The position numbers were made by a program, and so were the translations under genes. Source: Kitasatospora sp044457565 (GTDB taxonomy: Bacteria; Actinomycetota; Actinomycetes; Streptomycetales; Streptomycetaceae). Taken from it: 64,000 bases of DNA. The stretch is from positions 62,001-126,000 of the forward strand of contig NZ_JBITGZ010000010.1 of the NCBI RefSeq assembly GCF_044457565.1, given 5' to 3'. Below are positions 58,975-64,000 of this stretch, in pieces (within the stretch, counting starts at the first letter, position 1; each line of letters starts with the position of its first letter). The notes under the pieces were generated by a model. It was given only the letters and a program-made list of their open reading frames with translations. It did not search any database and was not told where the DNA came from.

Positions 58975-60143
58975 CGGTCCTGTCCTCCTCGGTTCTCGAG
59001 CCGCTGGACGAGCTTGTCCCGGTCTCCGCCCGGTGGTACGTAGGAGAAGCGGGGGCAGAGCGTGTGCCCGGGCTTGGCCGGGTTCGGGATGCGCATCAGG
59101 GCGACGGCCGTGTTCTTCAGCGCGTACATGGAGTGGACGGCCAGCCGCAGCGCCGGCCGTTCCCGGTCGGCGTGGCGGTCGAGCGGGTCGACGACCTCCT
59201 TCGGCTCACCCGCGAACGCGCGGTAGATGTCGTCGACGAGCTGCGAGTACGCCAGGTCGAAGGCGTCCAGGGCGGAGCCTTCGGGGCTGCCGTCGGAGCC
59301 GCCGTTGTGCGGGGTGTACAGCGCCGGCTGGACGGCGGTGTAGTCGACCAGCAGCATGGCCCCCTCGGGGTTCTGGTCGGCCCGCTGGTCGGTGCGGAAC
59401 CGGCGGCCGGTCTGGAGTTCGCGGAAGCGGGCGTAGTGGGAGTACATCTGCCAGCCGGAGCCGAGCCGGTCCGCGTCGGTGACCGTCTTCGCGGGCCGGC
59501 GCAGGTAGTCCTCTGGCAGGCCCTCGCCCTGGTCGATGATCTTCAGGACAGCCTCGCGCGCCGTGGCGCGGTCCTTCACCTCGATGACGTGGCCGGCGCC
59601 GCCGTAGTAGTCGCCGTCCGGAATCTGGCGGACGGGCTCGAAGGCGCCGTCCGGGCAGATCGCCGGGTCGTTCAGGGCCGCATCGACCGCGTCGTAGAAC
59701 TCGCCGATGGTGCGGAAGCCGCCCGGCTCGGCGGGAATGTCGTCGAGGGTGGCAGCGCCGTGCAGGGGGTGCTCGATCCGGACGAAGCTGTCCACGGCGC
59801 GGAGCGTGAGCGGGAGCAGTTCGAGCGTGCCGATGCCGGAGATCAGCGGGCTGTCCAGCGGATAGGCGGGGATCGGGCTGAGGTTCCTGCGGTCCTGGAA
59901 GTCGACCGGCTCCGGGCTGGGGACCTCTCCGAGGGCGTTGAGGACGTTGGCGGCGAGCGTCATGTGGAGCATCTCCTCCATGACCACGCTGCGGATCGTC
60001 TGCGCCGCGTCGGTGTTGCGGCCCGCCTCGATGGAGTACAGCGCGGTGAGGTAGACCGGGACGGTGCTGAGCTCCAATCCGATGGCCAGTTGCAGCGCGG
60101 CCTTGAGGTCCTTGAGGCTGGTGATCCTGGTGGGCTCGGTCAT
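58971..60143 (-). CDS. Ferritin-like (VioB/iminophenylpyruvate dimer synthase-type) protein
   Basis: A 390-residue protein of the ferritin-like domain found in VioB and RebD. Metal-binding motifs: LQLAIGLELSTVPVYLTALYS (ELxxxP) and VVMEEMLHMTLAANVLNALGEVP (EExxH). The C-terminal half (SRFSY-like end GHTLCPRFSYVPPGG) is less characteristic. VioB couples two indole-3-pyruvate imines; stand-alone homologues of this size are mostly uncharacterised oxidases. Both ends overlap neighbours by 4 bp. Confidence 0.82.
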   Translation of the reverse strand: MTEPTRITSLKDLKAALQLAIGLELSTVPVYLTALYSIEAGRNTDAAQTIRSVVMEEMLHMTLAANVLNALGEVPSPEPVDFQDRRNLSPIPAYPLDSPLISGIGTLELLPLTLRAVDSFVRIEHPLHGAATLDDIPAEPGGFRTIGEFYDAVDAALNDPAICPDGAFEPVRQIPDGDYYGGAGHVIEVKDRATAREAVLKIIDQGEGLPEDYLRRPAKTVTDADRLGSGWQMYSHYARFRELQTGRRFRTDQRADQNPEGAMLLVDYTAVQPALYTPHNGGSDGSPEGSALDAFDLAYSQLVDDIYRAFAGEPKEVVDPLDRHADRERPALRLAVHSMYALKNTAVALMRIPNPAKPGHTLCPRFSYVPPGGDRDKLVQRLENRGGQDR

Positions 60144-62131
60144 GCGTCCTTCCCCTTCAGCTGCTCGGCGATCCGGTCGCCGGTTCGGATGGCCAGCGCG
60201 GTCATGGTGAGCGTGGGGTTGGAGGTGCCCAGGGTCGGCATGCTGCCGCAGCCGACGATGTAGAGGTTGGGCAGGTCGTGGCTGCGCTGGTAGCTGTCGA
60301 CCACGGAGGTGGTCGGGTCGACGCCCATCCGGTGGGTGCCGACGACGTGTCCCGCACCGCGCACCCAGTAGGTCGCGCCGTCGTAGGTGACGGCCGACGG
60401 GTCGTTCGGGTCGTAGTGGGTGTAGTCGCCGGGCCGGTACTCGGGGCGCCGGACCTTGTCGCCGATGCCGAGCTGGGTGAACAGCTGCCGGCTCGCCTCC
60501 GAGGCCCAGGGCAGCGAGGCCCGCACGTACGGCGAGAGGTCGTAGTGGATGACGGGCCGGTGGTTGCCGAGCGGGTCCTTGTAGCGGTCGTCGATGGTGA
60601 CCCGGTTGGTCGGTTCGGGGTCCTGCTCCAGCTCCCATGCGATCCGGAACTGGCGGGGAAGGATCTTGCCGAGCCGCGCACGCAGTTCCCTGCCGTAGAG
60701 CCCCACCTGCCCGCTCTCCCCGCCGCCGACCAGGTCGTGGACGGTGTCGTAGGGGGCGTTCTCCGGGAAGTTCCAGCCCCAGTTGCCGATCTCGACGCGG
60801 AAGGCGGTGCGCTCCGAGCGGAAGGAGCCGTCCCGGAAGGCGGGGATTCCGGAGGTCGAACCGGGGCCGCGGTAGGCGCCGACACTGTCGTCGAGCAGGC
60901 CCCAGGTGATCAGCAGCGGATGGTCCATCAGGTTGCGGCCGACCTGGTCGCTGTTGTTGGCGGCACCGGAGGCGAGCAGCAGGGTGGCGTTCTCGATGGC
61001 GTTGGCAGCCAGGATGTAGGTGTCGGCGGTGACGGTGTGCTCCACCGGCGCACTGCCGTCGTCGGAGTACGCCTGGTAGCTGAGCCCGGTGACGGTCCCG
61101 GTCCCGCCCTTCTGCTGGGTGTGCCGGACGCGGGAGACGACGCACTGGCTACGGATGGCGACCCTGGCCTTGCGGGGGCCGCCGTCCGCCGGATCCCGGT
61201 CCGGGTACATGACGAGCAGTGCGTAGAGCGTCTTGAGCGCGTTGTACTTGGCCTGGACGGGGCAGATCGGGATGCAGCTGGAGTTGCCCTCGCAGCGCTG
61301 CCCGTGGTCGAAGTTCCCGACCGCGCCGATCACCTGGTAGCCCTTGTACGGCTGGGAGTTGCGGCCGACCGGGGTGTTGCTGAGCTCGATGGGGAAGGTG
61401 TGCGGCCTGCCGTGCTCGTCGATCAGCTCGACCACCAGGCCGGCGGACTTCTTGGCCAGGTACTGGTCGAGATAGCTGCTGGGGATCCGCTCCATCGGGA
61501 AGTGGTAGACCCCGCCGGGGAACTTCTCGGTGTCTGCGCTCTTGAAGAACTTCTTCGGGTCGCCGCCGATGCCGGGGTAGACCTGGTCCTCGACGTCGGC
61601 CGAGACGCCGATGATGTCCCACTCGGCCCGCTCGTAGTAGGGCTTCAGGTCCTCGTAGCCCAACGGCCAGTTCACGCTGCGCTGGTACTCGTCCCACATC
61701 CTGAAGTCATTGGGGAGCATCCGCAGGCAGGTGCCGAGCCAGTGCAGCGTGGTACCGCCGAGGGAGCGGGCGTAGTCGCTGCCGAACGGCAGCGGGCCCA
61801 TCTGGACGAAGTACCCGTTGTCACTGGGCACTCTGGTCTTGCCGTCGTGGTCCATGATCGGCCGGCCGATGTCGAGGACGTCCGGCTGCGGCGCCGAACT
61901 GCTCGCGGGGTAGGGCGAGTTAGGGACCTTGGCGATCGCCTCCTGGTACGCGTCCACATACGTGTCGTACTTGTCGGCGCTCATCGCCGTGGCCCGGCCG
62001 GCCTCCAGGATGAGGACGCGGGGGTGTCTGGGCGGGGTCTGGGCGGCGGCCTTCTCGATGACCGTCTTGGCGAGCGTGGCGGCGGAGATGCCGCCGCCGA
62101 CGATGACGATGTCGTAGTCGTTGGTGCTCAT
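60140..62131 (-). CDS. GMC oxidoreductase (FAD sugar/alcohol dehydrogenase type)
   Basis: A 663-residue flavoprotein. FAD Rossmann motif VIVGGGISAATLAKT at the N-terminus; HVVGTHRMGVDP holds the catalytic His region; GCGSMPTLGTSNPTLTMTALAIRTGDRI is the C-terminal GMC signature. RCEGNSSCIPICPVQAKY resembles the Cys segment of FAD-dependent gluconate/fructose/glucose dehydrogenases, where cysteines hold an Fe-S cluster. No Tat or Sec signal is seen. It overlaps the ferritin-like gene (ATGA) and follows a small-subunit-like gene, so a two-subunit dehydrogenase is likely. Confidence 0.85.
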   Translation of the reverse strand: MSTNDYDIVIVGGGISAATLAKTVIEKAAAQTPPRHPRVLILEAGRATAMSADKYDTYVDAYQEAIAKVPNSPYPASSSAPQPDVLDIGRPIMDHDGKTRVPSDNGYFVQMGPLPFGSDYARSLGGTTLHWLGTCLRMLPNDFRMWDEYQRSVNWPLGYEDLKPYYERAEWDIIGVSADVEDQVYPGIGGDPKKFFKSADTEKFPGGVYHFPMERIPSSYLDQYLAKKSAGLVVELIDEHGRPHTFPIELSNTPVGRNSQPYKGYQVIGAVGNFDHGQRCEGNSSCIPICPVQAKYNALKTLYALLVMYPDRDPADGGPRKARVAIRSQCVVSRVRHTQQKGGTGTVTGLSYQAYSDDGSAPVEHTVTADTYILAANAIENATLLLASGAANNSDQVGRNLMDHPLLITWGLLDDSVGAYRGPGSTSGIPAFRDGSFRSERTAFRVEIGNWGWNFPENAPYDTVHDLVGGGESGQVGLYGRELRARLGKILPRQFRIAWELEQDPEPTNRVTIDDRYKDPLGNHRPVIHYDLSPYVRASLPWASEASRQLFTQLGIGDKVRRPEYRPGDYTHYDPNDPSAVTYDGATYWVRGAGHVVGTHRMGVDPTTSVVDSYQRSHDLPNLYIVGCGSMPTLGTSNPTLTMTALAIRTGDRIAEQLKGKDA

Positions 62132-62146
62132 GGCGCTTCCTCGGGC

Positions 62147-62629
62147 TCAGAAGACGGGCAGGGAGGGCGGTTCCGCCCAGGAGCCGAAGCCGGGCGGCTT
62201 GGCGCCCATGGGGTGGGCTCCGGCGGCGGCCCAGACCAGGCCCTCGCGGTAGGCCTGCGGGGAGACGACGTGCTCGACGTCGTCTGCGGTCGATCCGTTG
62301 ACGTCGCGGTAGCCGCCGGACAGCGGGTACCAGCTGCCGAGGTACCAGAGCTTGATCAGGCTGACGATGACCGGCGAGTAGCGCGGGTTCTCGACGACCT
62401 GCCTCCGCAGGGCCTCGCCGTCGCGGTTCTTCCGGTCGGCGGCAAGGGCCTCGGTGGCGGCCTGGAACAGGTGCCCGGCCTCGCGTTCGCCGATGATCCG
62501 CAGCAAGGTGGTGTAGTAGGTCTCGATGAGGCCGGTGCCGGCCAGTTCCGCCCTGTCGAAGCCGGTCAGGGCCACGGAGAGCTCGGTGAAGATCTGTTGG
62601 GGACTGGGGTTCGTTGTGCCGTTTGCCAT
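62147..62629 (-). CDS. Small subunit-like partner of the GMC dehydrogenase
   Basis: A 160-residue protein: QQIFTELSVALTGFDRAELAGTGLIETYYTTLL, a region of charged helices, SPVIVSLIKLWYLGSWYPLSG, and AYREGLVWAAAGAHPMGAKPPGFGSWAEPP. The layout (ALTG...YY..L...I..WYLG...Y...LVW...) resembles the small subunit of FAD sugar/sorbitol dehydrogenases, which stabilises or exports the large GMC subunit. The usual Tat signal is absent. 15 bp upstream of the GMC gene. Assigned by pattern and neighbour only. Confidence 0.65.
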   Translation of the reverse strand: MANGTTNPSPQQIFTELSVALTGFDRAELAGTGLIETYYTTLLRIIGEREAGHLFQAATEALAADRKNRDGEALRRQVVENPRYSPVIVSLIKLWYLGSWYPLSGGYRDVNGSTADDVEHVVSPQAYREGLVWAAAGAHPMGAKPPGFGSWAEPPSLPVF

Positions 62630-62652
62630 GGGTTACTCCCGGGAACTGCAGG

Positions 62653-64000
62653 TCAGCAGATGGTGCGGTTGATCGGGCTCAGGTCGAGCGGGCGGCTGAG
62701 GTCCGGCTCGAAGGTCGAGTCGACCGACTGCTGGAAGCGGAAGAAGCCGGTGGGGTCGGCGGCCGCCTTGACGGCCCTCAGCCGGGCCAGGTTGTCGCCG
62801 TAGTAGGCCACGGCCCAGTCCTTCTGCAGCGGGTCGATGTAGTTGACGTAGGCGCCGTGGAAGTCGGCGCTGAGCGCCTCGCCGAAGTCGAAGGCCCACT
62901 CCGCGTTGGTGCGGGTGTCGGCGGGGTCGGTCCAGATGGCCTTGAGTTCGAAGATGTAGCGCTTGTCCCGGTGCGGGTAGGGCCCGTGGTTGTCGCCCTC
63001 CGGCTCGCGGACCTTGCCGCGGCCGTGGGTCCACACGACGAAGCTGTCGGGCGAGGGGGCGCTCTCCATCGCGTCCTTGACGGCCTCGATCATGCCGCTG
63101 TGCCAGCCGCCCTCGCCGATGACCCCGGAGCGGATGTAGGCCTGGCGGTCACCGACCAGGGTGGAGCGGCCGATGGTGGCCTCCCAGGTCGGCAGCGGCA
63201 TCGAGTAGATGCTCGCGTTGAAGGGCTTGAGCCGCAGCATCGGCTGCAGCAGGTCGACGCCCTCGGCGTACTCCCCGTTGAAGACCGGGGTGATCCGGAA
63301 AGTGGGGATCTTCCGGGTCGGCTCGGCCGGGTCGGGGTCGCGGCCGACATAGCCGTAGGCGGCCATCGCCCGGGGGACGTCCTTGGCCCACGCGTCGTAG
63401 GCGGCGATCACCTCCTGGGCACGCTCCAGCGGGTAGGACAGCGCGCCACCCATCACGGTCGCGGCCGCGGGCGTGTGCAGTTGGAGGGTCATCTCGACGG
63501 CGACGCCGAAGTTGCCGCCGCCTCCGCCGCGGCAGGCCCAGAACAGGTCCCGGTCGGCCTCGTCGGGGGCATCGGCTGTCAGGGTGCGCAGGCGACCCGC
63601 GGCGTCGACCAGCTTGATCTCGGTGACGTTGTCGCTGCCCAGTCCGTAGGAGCGCGAGACGAAGCTGTAGCCGCCGCCCTGCAGGAAGCCGGGCAGGCCG
63701 ACGGTCAGACAGCCGCCGCCGACCGGGATCAGCGGGGTGGCGTTGCGGGCGACGTACCCGTACACGTCGCTCCAGATGGCGCCCATCTGGACCCGCAGCC
63801 GCTTGCTGTCCCGGTCCAGCGTGATGGCCTTCATCAGCCCGAGGTCCAGCACGACGCCGCCCCGGTTGAGGCAGTACCCGGCGGCGCTGTGGCCGCCGCC
63901 GCGTACGGTCATCGGCAGTTCGAGCTCCCGGGCGAACGCGATGGCCCGGGTGACGTCGGCGACCGAGTTGGCGCGCACCACGTAGGCCGGCGGCGTCCGG
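62653..64000 (-). CDS. FAD-binding (berberine bridge enzyme-like) oxidoreductase, 5' end outside window
   Basis: About 449 residues visible, missing the N-terminus, which lies beyond position 64000. FAD PCMH fold: LPMTVRGGGHSAAGYCLNRGGVVLDLGLMKAITLD, with the His that can bind FAD covalently; GFLQGGGYSFVSRSYGLGSDNVTEIKLVDAAG; CRGGGGGNFGVAVEMTL; and a C-terminal BBE tail (YVNYIDPL...AYYGDNLARLRAVKAAADPTGFFRFQQSV). The Cys used for a second covalent link in classical BBE (around the GGG turn) is replaced, so single attachment is likely. These oxidise alcohols, sugars or polyketides. First visible gene of the minus-strand redox operon. Confidence 0.87.
   Translation of the reverse strand, partial: RTPPAYVVRANSVADVTRAIAFARELELPMTVRGGGHSAAGYCLNRGGVVLDLGLMKAITLDRDSKRLRVQMGAIWSDVYGYVARNATPLIPVGGGCLTVGLPGFLQGGGYSFVSRSYGLGSDNVTEIKLVDAAGRLRTLTADAPDEADRDLFWACRGGGGGNFGVAVEMTLQLHTPAAATVMGGALSYPLERAQEVIAAYDAWAKDVPRAMAAYGYVGRDPDPAEPTRKIPTFRITPVFNGEYAEGVDLLQPMLRLKPFNASIYSMPLPTWEATIGRSTLVGDRQAYIRSGVIGEGGWHSGMIEAVKDAMESAPSPDSFVVWTHGRGKVREPEGDNHGPYPHRDKRYIFELKAIWTDPADTRTNAEWAFDFGEALSADFHGAYVNYIDPLQKDWAVAYYGDNLARLRAVKAAADPTGFFRFQQSVDSTFEPDLSRPLDLSPINRTIC

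Noticed and set aside
60278..62803. An 841-codon plus-strand open frame opposite the GMC gene
   Set aside because: Same GC-shadow pattern; the minus strand carries clear FAD motifs and overlapping operon structure.

Overview
The window is very GC-rich actinobacterial DNA and reads as a Streptomyces or Kitasatospora chromosome. It has conservon (cvn) operons, an AfsR/SARP giant regulator, many GTG/TTG starts, ATGA/GTGA stop-start overlaps, a single noticed in-frame TTA (bldA-type) codon, and two natural-product loci side by side. No tRNA, rRNA, CRISPR array or insertion sequence was recognised.

Layout. 1-5.7 kb: a TetR regulator, then a complete conservon cvnA-B-C-D plus a CYP157-like P450 that lacks the K-helix ExxR motif. 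5.8-10.1 kb (minus): carotenoid oxygenase, SRPBCC protein, MFS pump and its TetR, with matching operator-like sites before the pump and before the regulator. 10.2-11 kb: a decayed APC permease. 11.4-19 kb: secreted M4 protease, SARP/AfsR regulator, AnsP-type asparagine permease. 19.7-28 kb: one tight operon in which a NIT-domain kinase and a Roadblock protein (half a conservon) are followed by a complete branched-chain-type ABC transporter (SBP, two permeases, two ATPases) and a methyltransferase. 28-39 kb: small and housekeeping genes (CMD protein, DUF7144-type membrane protein, amphi-Trp protein, MFS pump, YihY/BrkB, Met/His-rich lipoprotein, methyltransferase, gamma-glutamylcyclotransferase, M24 peptidase, secreted protein) and one Mo-oxidoreductase fragment.

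39.6-43.4 kb: a lanthipeptide locus. A 55-codon precursor ORF (39635-39802) sits 2 bp before a LyaseKinaseCyclase synthetase whose cyclase keeps the zinc site, so it is class IV-like (LanL). Its last zinc ligand is Cys, giving a CCG motif instead of CHG. A PIG-L/Mca-like deacetylase follows.

45.4-58.5 kb: a blasticidin S-type peptidyl-nucleoside cluster whose order matches blsD-E-F-G-H-I-J-K-L-M. Expected chemistry: CMP is cleaved to cytosine (M); cytosine is joined to glucuronate (D); the product is decarboxylated (E) and aminated/dehydrated at C4' (H) to a cytosinine-type core. Arginine is converted to beta-arginine (G), ligated to the core (I), N-methylated on the guanidine (L) and exported (J). 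The gene at the K position encodes a CHAT-fold (His-Cys dyad) protein with a zinc ribbon and a TTA codon. A secreted M1 aminopeptidase closes the array, which suggests an aminoacyl-masked product unmasked outside the cell. An ABC-F ATPase divergent from the cluster is a candidate self-resistance gene. A perfect 16-bp hairpin ends the cluster.

58.6-64 kb (minus): a translationally coupled redox operon, read from the window edge: BBE-type FAD oxidase (partial), small subunit, GMC oxidoreductase, VioB-like ferritin-fold protein, ABM-type monooxygenase. Its substrate is unknown.

Assignments come from motifs and family knowledge held in memory; no database search was run.
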